Assembly: GCA_947588605.1 (NCBI GenBank)
Contig: CANPYK010000007.1
Coordinates: 1-64,000 of the forward strand
Direction of reading: 5' to 3'
Length of the DNA: 64,000 nucleotides
Source of the DNA: an uncultured Oscillospiraceae bacterium
GTDB lineage: Bacteria > Bacillota > Clostridia > Oscillospirales > Oscillospiraceae
Shown: positions 6,897 through 14,908 of the stretch, piece by piece
Position numbering within the stretch: position 1 is the stretch's first letter
Layout of the letters: every line of letters begins with the position of its first letter
The notes under the pieces: model-generated
Seen by the model: the letters and a program-made list of their open reading frames with translations, nothing else
Told to the model about the DNA's origin: nothing
The model's database searches: none
Translations under genes and position numbers: made by a program

Positions 6897-7967
6897 TTAC
6901 GCGAAGTAGACAGAAAGCTCCTTGGGAAGGTCCGTAAGGTCAAAGCAGCCGTCCTCCGTAAGCTCGATGACGTCCTCAATGCGCACGCCGAAGCGGCCGG
7001 GAAGGTAGATGCCCGGCTCCATGGAGATGACGTGGCCGGCTTTCAGCACCGTCTCGCTCCTGGGGGCGCAGTTGGGGAACTCATGGATGTCGATGCCCAC
7101 GCCGTGGGAGAGGGAGTGGCTGAAATAGTCCCCGTATCCGGCGTCCGCGATGACCTTCCGGGCCACGCCGTCCAGCTCCTTCCCCGTCATGCCGGGCTTG
7201 GCGGCGCGGATGGCCTCGGTCTGGGCCAGGAGGACGGTGTCGTAGACCTTGACCATCTCCTCCGTGGGCTCGCCGATGCACACCGTGCGGGTGGTATCCG
7301 AGCAGTAGCCCTGATAGAGCGCGCCGAAGTCCAGGGTGAGGAAGCCCTTTTGCAGGACAACATCCCGGGACTTGCCGTGGGGGACGCTGGAGAGGCTCCC
7401 GGAGACGACGATGGGGTCGAAGGACTTGTCCTGAGCGCCGAGCTCGAGCATCTGGCAGGTGAGCTCGGCGGCCAGCTCCTTCTCCGTCATGTCCGGCCGC
7501 ATGAGGGCCATGGTGTTTTGGTAGGCCGCCTCCGCGATGCGCTGGGCCTTGACGAGGATGTCCATCTCCTCCGCGCTCTTGACGGCCCGCAGGTCCCGGA
7601 AAAGCCCGGTCCCGGGGACAAATTCCGGCTCCAGCTTCTTTTGGAGAGCGGTGTAGGCGGCGTAGCTCAGCGAGCCCTCCTCCACGGCCAGCTTTGTGAC
7701 ATTGTGGGCCTTGAAGTAGTCGTTCATCAGCTCGTAGACGGGCTTGCCGTTGGAGCAGACGACCTCCACCTCGGTGATGGAGCGGCTGGCCTCCTCAAAA
7801 TACCGGGCGTCGATGAAAAGCGCCGCGTGGCCGTCGCCGCAGATGATGAGCTCCCCGGCGGAGGAGGCGAAGCTCGTGGCGTAGTAGCGGTTCTGCTCCG
7901 AGGTCACGAAGACGGCCTGGGCCTCGCTTTCCGCCACGGCGGCGGAGATCTTTTTTACGTTGTTCAT
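6897..7967 (-). CDS. M24-family Xaa-Pro aminopeptidase
   Basis: A 356-residue cytoplasmic metallopeptidase that removes N-terminal residues preceding proline. A creatinase-like N-terminal domain (about 1-120) contains the VTSEQNRYYATSF motif, and the pita-bread catalytic domain follows. Expected metal ligands are present: D in LTLDFGALYQG, D in CSDTTRTV, H in SHSLSHGVG, E in SMEPGIYLP and E in VRIEDVIEL. The ATG overlaps the stop of the yqeG-like gene by ATGA, so the two are translationally coupled. In Firmicutes this gene is very often just before efp, as here, which fits a shared link to proline-containing peptides. Confidence 0.93.
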   Translation of the reverse strand: MNNVKKISAAVAESEAQAVFVTSEQNRYYATSFASSAGELIICGDGHAALFIDARYFEEASRSITEVEVVCSNGKPVYELMNDYFKAHNVTKLAVEEGSLSYAAYTALQKKLEPEFVPGTGLFRDLRAVKSAEEMDILVKAQRIAEAAYQNTMALMRPDMTEKELAAELTCQMLELGAQDKSFDPIVVSGSLSSVPHGKSRDVVLQKGFLTLDFGALYQGYCSDTTRTVCIGEPTEEMVKVYDTVLLAQTEAIRAAKPGMTGKELDGVARKVIADAGYGDYFSHSLSHGVGIDIHEFPNCAPRSETVLKAGHVISMEPGIYLPGRFGVRIEDVIELTEDGCFDLTDLPKELSVYFA

Positions 7968-8470
7968 AGGGATGCACTCCTTTTTTGTGGTTTCTCCCGG
8001 CGGAAGGGCAGCTCGAAAAAGTACCGTATCGCCAGAAAAATATTGGTAAATTTAATGGGCTCCACCAGGAGCATGTGGACGCCGGCGAGATTGGCGGCCA
8101 CGGTGTCGGTGTAGATCTGGTCCCCCGCCAGGGCGGCCCTTTCGGGGCTGGTCCCCATCCGCGCCAGGGCCTCCCGCACCCCCCGGGGGCTGGGCTTGCC
8201 GGCCCTTTTGATGTAGGGCACGTCCAGGAGCTTGGCGAACACCTCCGGGCGCTGGCCCTTGTTGTTGGAGACGATGAAGAGCTTAACGCCCGCCGCCTTC
8301 ATCCCCCGTGCCCAGACCGTCACCGGGTCTTCAAGCGTCAGGGTCTTGTAAGGGGCGACGGTGTTGTCCACGTCGAGTATCAGCAGCTCCACGCCCAGGT
8401 CCCGGAGGACTTCCGGCGTTATGTCAACTACCGATCGGAATTTTCGCTCCGGCAGAAGGGAAAAGCTCAT
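7964..8470 (-). CDS. YqeG-family HAD phosphatase
   Basis: A 168-residue HAD-IIIA hydrolase. Motif 1 is ILDVDNTVAPY (nucleophile and acid/base Asp), motif 2 includes FIVSNNKGQR, and the rest of the site is GKPSPRGVREAL with AGDQIYTDTVAA. The substrate is not known; yeast Gep4 relatives dephosphorylate phosphatidylglycerophosphate, so a role in phospholipid synthesis is a reasonable guess. The start at 8470 has GGAG at the right distance, and an in-frame upstream ATG lacks this. It is the first gene of the yqeG-pepP pair. Confidence 0.9.
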   Translation of the reverse strand: MSFSLLPERKFRSVVDITPEVLRDLGVELLILDVDNTVAPYKTLTLEDPVTVWARGMKAAGVKLFIVSNNKGQRPEVFAKLLDVPYIKRAGKPSPRGVREALARMGTSPERAALAGDQIYTDTVAANLAGVHMLLVEPIKFTNIFLAIRYFFELPFRREKPQKRSASL

Positions 8471-8522
8471 AAATCTCCTCGCAGTACAATAAAATATTCC
8501 AGTCAAACTTCATCTTGGCGGC

Positions 8523-8531
8523 ATTATATCA
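8523..8531 (-). promoter_or_regulatory. Possible extended -10 promoter for yqeG-pepP
   Basis: On the minus strand TGATATAAT, an extended -10 element, lies about 50 bp before the yqeG-like start. No good -35 is visible. The same short gap must also hold a promoter for the divergent gene. Confidence 0.4.
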
Positions 8532-8550
8532 CAAAAGAGGGGAAATGTAC

Positions 8551-9294
8551 ATGCCGGAAACGAAAATTTATCTCTCCGCGCCGGCGGAATTTGCCGCCGA
8601 GGCGTCCCTGCACGGGCCGGTGTCCGTCATGGCCTATCGGGTGGGGCGGGACAGGCATCTCTACCGCTCTCCCCTCCCCGCCCGGCGGTTCGCGCTCATG
8701 GAGGCGGACGGGAGCTCCTTCACGGGCTTCGGGCCCCACCGGGCGCTGATCGGCGAGCTCACCGGGGAGGCCCGCCGGCGGGGGTACCGGGGGCTTCGCC
8801 TCACCCTGCCCCGCCCCTCGCCCCAGCTTTGCGCCTTCGCCGGGGCGCTGGACGCCGAGGCGCGGCGGCTGGGCCTCGCCCTCTTTTTGCCGGAGCCCTA
8901 CGCCCACGCCGCCCCGGCGGCGCGTCTCACGCTCCCGGCGCAGAATACCGCCGGGACCTTCGAGGGCAGGCTCTCTAAGCTGTGCGCCCTGTACGGCCCC
9001 GAGCGTCTGGCCCCGACGCTGGAGCGGACCTACACCGACTTCGCCCTCCCCGCCCGGACAGGGCGCGGGACGGCGCTTCGCAATCCCCCGGCCCTCCTGG
9101 GGACGGCCTTTTACTCGGCCCGGCTGTGCGCCCATTACGCCTCCTACGCCCGGGCCGGGCGGGCGCACCTGGTGGTCTGGGACGACCTTGCGACCCTCCG
9201 GCAAAAGCTCTCCGTCCTGCGCGGCCTTGGCGTGGACACAGCCTTCCTCTACTATCCCCACGCGGCGGACCTTCTCCCGGCGCTGTTGGGATAA
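8551..9294 (+). CDS. Hypothetical protein, possibly TIM-barrel-like
   Basis: A 247-residue soluble protein that I do not recognise. It is rich in Ala, Arg and Leu with very high third-position GC. Alternating patterns such as RGYRGLRLTLPRP (strand then loop), LGLALFLPEPYAH and, at the end, VLRGLGVDTAFLYYPHAADL look like beta-alpha units of a barrel, as in spore or chitinase-like proteins, but no catalytic motif stands out. Of two ATGs six bases apart the second is preferred because AGAGGGG is then eight bases away. It is divergent from yqeG and stands alone, so context gives no function. Confidence 0.65.
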   Translation: MPETKIYLSAPAEFAAEASLHGPVSVMAYRVGRDRHLYRSPLPARRFALMEADGSSFTGFGPHRALIGELTGEARRRGYRGLRLTLPRPSPQLCAFAGALDAEARRLGLALFLPEPYAHAAPAARLTLPAQNTAGTFEGRLSKLCALYGPERLAPTLERTYTDFALPARTGRGTALRNPPALLGTAFYSARLCAHYASYARAGRAHLVVWDDLATLRQKLSVLRGLGVDTAFLYYPHAADLLPALLG

Positions 9295-9357
9295 GCAAGT
9301 CGCGCTTTCTCACAAAGTTTTTCCTTTTTCGGGCGGTCAATTTATGTAGAATAAAGG

Positions 9358-9385
9358 TTGCAATCCGCCCCGCGGGCGCTATAAT
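9358..9385 (+). promoter_or_regulatory. MATE gene promoter
   Basis: TTGCAA, a 16 bp spacer and TATAAT, ending 33 bp before the GTG start. The ribosome site GGGAGG lies nine bases before that start. Confidence 0.75.
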
Positions 9386-9418
9386 GATGCTCGATCAATT
9401 GTATGGGAGGCATCTTCC

Positions 9419-10777
9419 GTGACCCGCGATCTCACCTCCGGCAATCCCATGAAGCTCCTTCTTGGCTTTGCCCTGCCCACGCTTTTTGGGCTTCTCTTCC
9501 AACAGATGTACAACATGGTGGACACCATGATCGTCGGCAAGCTCCTGGGCTCCCAGGCGCTGGCGGCGGTGGGGGCCACCGGCTCCATCAGCTTTCTCGT
9601 CATCGGCTTCTGCTCCGGCGTGTGCGGGGGCTTCGCCATCCCCGTGGCCCGGGAGATGGGCGCCGGGGACCATGAAAAGCTCCGCCGCTACGTGGCCAAC
9701 GCCGTGTGGCTCTCCGTCCTCTTCGCCGCCGTCATGACCGTCATGACCGGCCTTGCCTGCCGCCGGATCCTCACCGCCATGCACACCCCGGCGGACATCA
9801 TCGAGGACTCCTACCGCTACATTTTCATCATCTTCATGGGCATCCCCGTGACGTATCTCTATAACCTCCTGGCCGGCGTCATCCGCTCCCTGGGCGACAG
9901 CCGCACGCCCGTCTACTTTCTGGCGCTGTCCTCCGTGCTGAACATCGGTCTGGACGTCCTGCTCATTCTCAAGGGCCACATGGGCGTGGCGGGGGCCGCC
10001 GTGGCTACCGTGGTGTCCCAGGCCGTCTCCGGCCTTGCCTGCCTTGTGTACGTGCGGCTCCGGTTCCCCATCCTCCGGCTCAATCGGGACGAGCTGCGCC
10101 TTCGCGGGCGGCTGTGCCTGGATCTGCTGGGCATGGGCATCCCCATGGGGCTTCAATATTCCATCACCGCCATCGGATCCATCGTCCTCCAGTCGGCGGT
10201 GAACCGGCTGGGCAGCCTCTACGTGGCCTCCGTCACCACAGGCTCCAAGGTCACGGGGCTTCTTGCCTGCCCCTTCGACGCCATGGGCGGGGCCATGGCC
10301 ACCTATTGCGGCCAGAACTCCGGCGCGGGCAAGCTGGAGCGGCTGGGCCAGGGCGTCCGGGACTGCTCCCTTCTGGGGCTCATCTACTCCGTCATCGCCT
10401 TTTTCGCCATGCTCCTGCTGGCGCCCTTCTGCGCCAGGGTGTTCCTGGACCCCACGGAGGCGGACGCCGCGTCCATCGTGGCCCTGGCCAGCCAGTTCAT
10501 CAAGATCAACACAGCCTTCTTCTTCCCCCTGGCGCTGGTGAACATCGTGCGCTTCTCCATCCAGGGCATGGGCTACAGCGCCTTTGCCATTCTTGCCGGC
10601 GTCTTTGAGATGCTGGCGCGCTCTCTCGTAGGCAAGCTCCTGGTCCCGCCCTTCGGCTACACCGCCGCCTGCTATGCCTCCCCCGCCGCCTGGCTCGCCG
10701 CCGACGCCTTCCTCATCCCGGCGTGCGTGTGGTGCATCCGCCGACTGTACGCGCACCGGCGTTTGCAGCCGGCCTGA
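9419..10777 (+). CDS. MATE-family efflux transporter
   Basis: A 452-residue protein with 12 predicted membrane helices in two homologous halves. The N-terminal MATE signature region reads NPMKLLLGFALPTLFGLLFQ and then NMVDTMIVGKLLGSQALAAVG; the second half repeats it with GMGIPMGLQYSITAIGSIVL. These proteins export cationic drugs or metabolites using Na+ or H+ gradients. The start is GTG at 9419, supported by GGGAGG nine bases upstream. It is monocistronic, with its own promoter and a strong terminator at 10,840. The substrate cannot be inferred. Confidence 0.95.
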   Translation: MTRDLTSGNPMKLLLGFALPTLFGLLFQQMYNMVDTMIVGKLLGSQALAAVGATGSISFLVIGFCSGVCGGFAIPVAREMGAGDHEKLRRYVANAVWLSVLFAAVMTVMTGLACRRILTAMHTPADIIEDSYRYIFIIFMGIPVTYLYNLLAGVIRSLGDSRTPVYFLALSSVLNIGLDVLLILKGHMGVAGAAVATVVSQAVSGLACLVYVRLRFPILRLNRDELRLRGRLCLDLLGMGIPMGLQYSITAIGSIVLQSAVNRLGSLYVASVTTGSKVTGLLACPFDAMGGAMATYCGQNSGAGKLERLGQGVRDCSLLGLIYSVIAFFAMLLLAPFCARVFLDPTEADAASIVALASQFIKINTAFFFPLALVNIVRFSIQGMGYSAFAILAGVFEMLARSLVGKLLVPPFGYTAACYASPAAWLAADAFLIPACVWCIRRLYAHRRLQPA

Positions 10778-10839
10778 AAGGCCGCGCAGCGGTTTGCGTC
10801 GCAGATGCAGATTTTGAATCTCTTGAATTGCCGCCGTAC

Positions 10840-10867
10840 GGGCCGCCGCCCACGGCGGCCCTTTTTT
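10840..10867 (+). terminator. Terminator of the MATE gene
   Basis: GGGCCGCC pairs with GGCGGCCC around a 6 nt loop, followed by TTTTTT. The stem is also a member of the dispersed GGCCGCC hairpin set, so a repeat module may have been adopted as terminator. Confidence 0.85.
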
Positions 10868-10912
10868 CGTTGACCGACGTGTACCGTTTTTGCAGAACCG
10901 TTCCTGTCGCTC

Positions 10913-11003
10913 AACCGCGCACGGGCGGACACATGGGTCCGCCCCTACAGGGAAATGGAAAACAATTCAAAAACTGTAGGGGCGGGTTCCAAACCCGCCC
11001 GTT
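10913..11003. repeat. Composite intergenic repeat patch 2
   Basis: Two hairpin modules, GGGCGGACACATGGGTCCGCCC and GGGCGGGTTCCAAACCCGCCC, each flanked by CCTACAG or CTGTAGG and joined by a 30 nt spacer. Both recur at about 12.45-12.60 kb. Apart from the MATE terminator and the next promoter, the 384 bp between the MATE and permease genes hold nothing else. Confidence 0.7.
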
Positions 11004-11092
11004 TTTTCGTTCCCAATTTGGGGCGCCTTAAATTTGACGTTTTTTCCCGTTTTTCCGGCTCAATTTTTGTCAGGTTTTCAAAAATCTCCCCG

Positions 11093-11121
11093 TTGAATCC
11101 CGGCGGCGGGGGCGGTATAAT
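11093..11121 (+). promoter_or_regulatory. Permease promoter
   Basis: TTGAAT, a 17 bp spacer and TATAAT, 40 bp before the permease ATG. Confidence 0.7.
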
Positions 11122-11161
11122 GCAGGCGGTCAAAAAAATTTGGAAAACCGGTGAGGGAGAT

Positions 11162-12409
11162 ATGGACAGCAAGACTGAAAAGACGGCCTCCGGCGACGCG
11201 CGGCATTATCGGGTCAGCTTCCGGCGGCCTGCTTTGGGCGCGCCGGTGCCCGCCGGGCACGCGCCACGGGCGGGGATCGCGGGCGGAGGGTTCGTCCACT
11301 GGCTGGAGGGGTTCGTCCGGCGCAACACCGTTATGTGCATCGCCTTTCTGTCGGCGCTCCTGACGACCCTGGCGGTCCCGGTGGACCGGGCGTATCTGGG
11401 GTACTTCGACCTCAAGACCCTCACCTGCCTTTTCTGCGTGCTGGCGGTGGTCTGCGCCCTCAAGAACATCAACTTCTTCTATATGCTGGCCCGGAAGGTT
11501 GTCCGCGTCTTCAAAAACGCCCGGGCGGGCGTACTGGCGCTGGTATACATCACCTTCATCGGCTCCATGCTCATCGCCAACGACATGGCGCTCCTCACCT
11601 TCCTGCCCCTGGGATACCTGGTCCTCACCGCCACGGGCAAGGAGAAGTACATGGCCTTCACCTTCATCATGCAGAACATCGCCGCCAACCTGGGCGGGAT
11701 GCTGACGCCCTTCGGGAACCCCCAGAATCTTTACCTTTACACGAAATTCAACATCCCCAACGGCGAGTTTATGTCCGTCATGGCGCCGCCCTTCGTCCTG
11801 GCCATCGCCCTCATCACCGTCTGCTGTCTCGTCTTTGTCAAGCCCGAGAAGCTCACCATCCCCGACGAGGACTTCAGGCTGGACCCCAAACGCGTGGCGC
11901 TGTATCTCGGGCTCTTCGCCCTGGCGATCGCCATCGTCTTCCGGGGCATCCCCTACTGGATCGGGCTGCTGGTCATCCCGCCGGTGCTCTTCTGGGCGGA
12001 CAGGAAGGCCCTGCGGATGGTGGACTACCCGTTGCTTCTGACCTTCGTCTTCTTCTTCATCTTCTCCGGCAACATGGCGCGCATCCCGGCGGTGCGGTCG
12101 TTCTTCTCGGGACTTCTGGCGAAGAACACGCTCCTCGTCTCCTCCCTCTCCTGCCAGTTCATCAGCAACGTCCCCTCCGCCATTCTCCTGAGCCAGTTCA
12201 CGAGCAATTACCGGGACCTCCTCTGGGGCGTCAACATCGGCGGCGTGGGCACCCTCATCGCAAGCCTCGCCTCCCTCATCACCTTCCGCGAGTACGTCAG
12301 CCACAACCCCGGCAAGGGGGGCGCGTACATCGCCAAATTCTCCGCCTTCAACTTCGCCTTTCTCGCCGTGATGCTGGTGTTTTTGACGGTGTGGGGAACG
12401 GTGGCGTGA
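11162..12409 (+). CDS. SLC13/ArsB-like anion permease
   Basis: A 415-residue membrane protein of the ion transporter superfamily (citrate, arsenite and Na+/H+ antiporter relatives). About ten helices are visible starting near residue 58. The hairpin region with SMLIANDMALLTFLPL and NIAANLGGMLTPFGNPQN, and the matching second-half region with SCQFISNVPSAILLSQFTSN, is characteristic. The start is ATG at 11,162 with GGGAG before it; an upstream in-frame ATG lies before the promoter and is rejected. The 45 residues before the first helix are basic and low in hydrophobicity. Substrate is unknown; dicarboxylate or inorganic anion is most likely. Confidence 0.85.
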   Translation: MDSKTEKTASGDARHYRVSFRRPALGAPVPAGHAPRAGIAGGGFVHWLEGFVRRNTVMCIAFLSALLTTLAVPVDRAYLGYFDLKTLTCLFCVLAVVCALKNINFFYMLARKVVRVFKNARAGVLALVYITFIGSMLIANDMALLTFLPLGYLVLTATGKEKYMAFTFIMQNIAANLGGMLTPFGNPQNLYLYTKFNIPNGEFMSVMAPPFVLAIALITVCCLVFVKPEKLTIPDEDFRLDPKRVALYLGLFALAIAIVFRGIPYWIGLLVIPPVLFWADRKALRMVDYPLLLTFVFFFIFSGNMARIPAVRSFFSGLLAKNTLLVSSLSCQFISNVPSAILLSQFTSNYRDLLWGVNIGGVGTLIASLASLITFREYVSHNPGKGGAYIAKFSAFNFAFLAVMLVFLTVWGTVA

Positions 12410-12435
12410 GAGACTGCGCAAGCGTATATAGAAAA

Positions 12436-13018
12436 AGAAACGGGCGGGTTTAAAACCCGCCCCTACAGTTTTTGGAATGTTCCCGATCAACGCCGTAGTG
12501 GTCGCTGTCCTCGGCGACCCGCGTCTCAATGACCTCCGGTGTTGGTTGAATGGGATAACCCTCCAAATCCTCTGTAGGGGCGGACCCATGTGTCCGCCCG
12601 TGCCACGTTGCGTGACGGAAATGGTTCCGATAAAACTGTACATGTCGGTCAACCGGGGAAGGGCCGCTGTGGCAGCGGCCCGTACGGCGGTGTTCGAGGT
12701 GTGTCAATAGACGTGGGGCGGGTCGCCGGGGACGACGACCCCTACGGCAGATAACGCAAGCCGGTAAAATGAACGCACTCGCCTCCAACTACGTTGCCCC
12801 TCCAACGGAGGGGACAGCCGCGAAGCGGCAGGGGTGGTTCCGTGCGGCGGCGGGGGCGGGCGGGTGGGAAAATAAAAGAATGCGGCGCAAGCCGCAAACC
12901 TTTGTCCGCCGCCGCGCGACCCTTCCGGCGCTTCGCGCCACCTCCCCCAGGGGGGAGGCTGTGGCGGGTGGGGAATATAAAAAATGCGGCGCAAGCCGCA
13001 TACTTTTTTGATGGCATC
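12436..13018. repeat. Composite intergenic repeat patch 3 (no gene seen)
   Basis: A run of hairpin modules: GGGCGGGTTTAAAACCCGCCC just after the permease, where it may serve as terminator; GGTCGC...GCGACC near 12,508; GGGCGGACCCATGTGTCCGCCC; GGGCCGCTGTGGCAGCGGCCC; and two TGCGGCGCAAGCCGCA hairpins at 12,881 and 12,983, each followed by ACCTTT or ACTTTTTT. The conserved spacer CAATGACCTCCGGTGTTGGT recurs at 29,640 and, reversed and diverged, near 660. ORFs here are low-complexity translations of these repeats. Confidence 0.75.
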
Positions 13019-13040
13019 GGGGCGGGGTGGTAAATAATAC

Positions 13041-13069
13041 TTGACAAATCGGCAATTTTGTGGTATAAT
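13041..13069 (+). promoter_or_regulatory. Perfect-consensus promoter pointing antisense into the zinc ribbon gene
   Basis: TTGACA, a 17 bp spacer and TATAAT on the plus strand. The start of transcription would fall about 15 bp before the 3' end of the minus-strand gene at 13,093-13,497, so its RNA would be antisense. The 31 bp core is nearly the same as the minus-strand promoter at 62,232-62,260. The flanks AATACTTG and CAAGTATT are inverted repeats. Confidence 0.7.
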
Positions 13070-13092
13070 ACAAGTATTCCGAAGCTTTGGGG

Positions 13093-13497
13093 TCAGGTTT
13101 TGGCGGAGAAGCGGTTGCCGCATTTGCGGCAGGTGATCTGGATCTTGCCCTTGCCGCGGGGGACGCGCAGGAGGGTGTGGCAGGTGGGGCAGGTGAAAAA
13201 TTTGAAGTCCTTGCGCTGGGAAAATCTTGTTTTCATGTTGATGAGCTTCCGACGGATACCGGCGGTGGCGGAGAGGTAACGGGCGTTTTCCTGGGCGCGC
13301 TTCCCCACGTTCCGGGAGAGGATGCGAAACAGGGTGTAGACCATGGCGGCGAAGGTCAGGAGGTTGAACACAAAGCCGGCCGTGCCGGGGAGGAAGGACA
13401 GCAGCAGGCACACGATAGACAGCGCCCAGGAGGTCATTGCCAGCTGGTCGAAGCCGTTGCGGCCGCGGAAAAAGTTGTAGAGGAACCTTCTGATCAT
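13093..13497 (-). CDS. Small membrane protein with C-terminal zinc ribbon
   Basis: A 134-residue protein. Two adjacent membrane helices (about 20-38 and 42-60) are followed by a basic stretch and a C-terminal zinc ribbon with CPTCHTLLRVPRGKGKI and CRKCGNRF (about 102-130). The ATG at 13,497 is used because upstream residues are poor. It lies 145 bp downstream of ftsZ on the same strand, where many Clostridia have spoIIGA-sigE. Similar small zinc ribbon membrane proteins are common but uncharacterised in this group. An antisense promoter sits at its 3' end. Confidence 0.75.
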   Translation of the reverse strand: MIRRFLYNFFRGRNGFDQLAMTSWALSIVCLLLSFLPGTAGFVFNLLTFAAMVYTLFRILSRNVGKRAQENARYLSATAGIRRKLINMKTRFSQRKDFKFFTCPTCHTLLRVPRGKGKIQITCRKCGNRFSAKT

Positions 13498-13613
13498 GGG
13501 ACCGCCCTTCCTTGGAATACGATAAGATACAATTCTGATACACTTTATTGTACGCAAATCGGGCGGGGGTTTCTTTAAGTTTCTGTGAATTTTCCGTAAC
13601 GGGCCGATGAAAT

Positions 13614-13636
13614 GGCCCGGAGCGTCGCTCCGGGCC
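13614..13636. terminator. Hairpin after ftsZ
   Basis: A perfect 10 bp stem GGCCCGGAGC/GCTCCGGGCC with a 3 nt loop, 7 bp after the ftsZ stop. There is no long T-run, so it may be a weak terminator or an mRNA 3' end stabiliser. Confidence 0.5.
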
Positions 13637-13642
13637 GGTGTC

Positions 13643-14767
13643 TTATTTGCTGTTGAAGATCTTGAAGATGGTGTCGAAGGGGTCCTCCTCGGGAGGGGCC
13701 TCCTTCACGGGCTCGGGCTCGGCCTTGGGGGCCGGGGCGTCGGCCTTCTCCTTCGCGTCGGAGTAGAGGCCGCCGCGGGGGGCCTCCACGGGCTTGAAGG
13801 TGGTGGGCTTCTCGTCAAAGCGGGTGGCGATGACGGTGACGCGGATCTCGTCGTCCATGGCGTCGTCAAAGGCGGCGCCGAAGATGATGTTGGCGTCGGG
13901 ATGGGCGGCCTCCTGCACCAGGGTGGCGGCGGCCTCGATATCGTCCAGGCCCATGTCCAGGGAGCCCGTGATGTTGATGAGCACGCCCCGGGCGCCGTTG
14001 ATGGAGGTCTCCATGAGGGGCGAGGAGATGGCGGCACGGGCGGCGTCCTCCGCCTTGCCCTTGCCGGCGGCCTTGCCCACGCCCATGTGGGCGTAGCCGG
14101 CGTCCTTCATGATGGAGGTGACGTCCGCGAAATCGAGGTTGATGAAGCCGGTATTCTTGATGAGCTCGGAGATGCTGCTCACCGCCTGCTGGAGGACGGA
14201 GTCGGCGATCTCGAAGGCGTTGGCGAAGGTGAGCTTCTGGTCGGTGGCGTGCTTCAGGCGGTCGTTGGGGATGATGAGCAGGGCGTCCACCTTCCCCAGG
14301 AGGTTGGAAATGCCGTCGTTGGCCTGGTCCATGCGGCGCTTGCCCTCAAAGGAGAAGGGCTTGGTCACCACGCCCACGGTGAGGATGCCCATCTCGTGGG
14401 CGATGTCCGCCACCACCGGGGCCGCGCCGGTACCGGTGCCGCCGCCCATGCCGGCGGCGATGAAGACCATGTCGGAGTTTTCCAGGGCCTTGGAGATGTT
14501 GTTGCGGCTCTCCTCGGCGGCCTTCTTACCGACGTCCGGATTGGAGCCGGCGCCCTGGCCGTGGGTGAGCTTTTCGCCGATCTGGACCTTGGTGTCCGCC
14601 GACGAAATGGCAAGGGCCGGCTTATCGGTGTTGAGGGCGATGAGCTCCACGCCGGCGGTGCCCACCTTGGCCAGGCGGTTGACGACGTTGTTGCCCGCGC
14701 CGCCGATGCCGACGACCTTGATGACCACCACATTGTCCGGACCTGTATCGACTGCAATATTTGGCAT
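13643..14767 (-). CDS. ftsZ: Cell division protein FtsZ
   Basis: A 374-residue tubulin-like GTPase that forms the division ring. GGAGNNVVNRL (about 21-31) and the tubulin signature GGGTGTGAAPV (about 106-116) bind GTP; NLDFADV and the synergy-loop region are present. A variable linker from about 320 is rich in A, P and K, and the C-terminal peptide DPFDTIFKIFNSK is the tail that binds FtsA, SepF or ZapA-like partners. The start at 14,767 is supported by AAGGAGG. It is the last gene of the dcw cluster, 141 bp after ftsQ; no ftsA lies between them. Confidence 0.97.
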   Translation of the reverse strand: MPNIAVDTGPDNVVVIKVVGIGGAGNNVVNRLAKVGTAGVELIALNTDKPALAISSADTKVQIGEKLTHGQGAGSNPDVGKKAAEESRNNISKALENSDMVFIAAGMGGGTGTGAAPVVADIAHEMGILTVGVVTKPFSFEGKRRMDQANDGISNLLGKVDALLIIPNDRLKHATDQKLTFANAFEIADSVLQQAVSSISELIKNTGFINLDFADVTSIMKDAGYAHMGVGKAAGKGKAEDAARAAISSPLMETSINGARGVLINITGSLDMGLDDIEAAATLVQEAAHPDANIIFGAAFDDAMDDEIRVTVIATRFDEKPTTFKPVEAPRGGLYSDAKEKADAPAPKAEPEPVKEAPPEEDPFDTIFKIFNSK

Positions 14768-14908
14768 ATTTATCCTCCTTACGCGCGCCGGAAAGACACG
14801 GTACGCCTCTTTTGTACGGTTATACGTATTTATTTTAACCTCATTTTTCCGTAAGGTCAAGTGTTTATATGGAATTTTTATTCATACCCGCGATTTTTCG
14901 CGCACTTT

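Noticed and set aside
9395-10756. 453-codon minus ORF opposite the MATE gene
   Set aside because: His, Gly and Asp rich antisense translation without start signals, typical of GC-rich shadows.
12704-13543. Minus ORF covering the repeat patch and the zinc ribbon gene
   Set aside because: Reads through hairpin repeats in a wrong frame; the real gene is 13093-13497.
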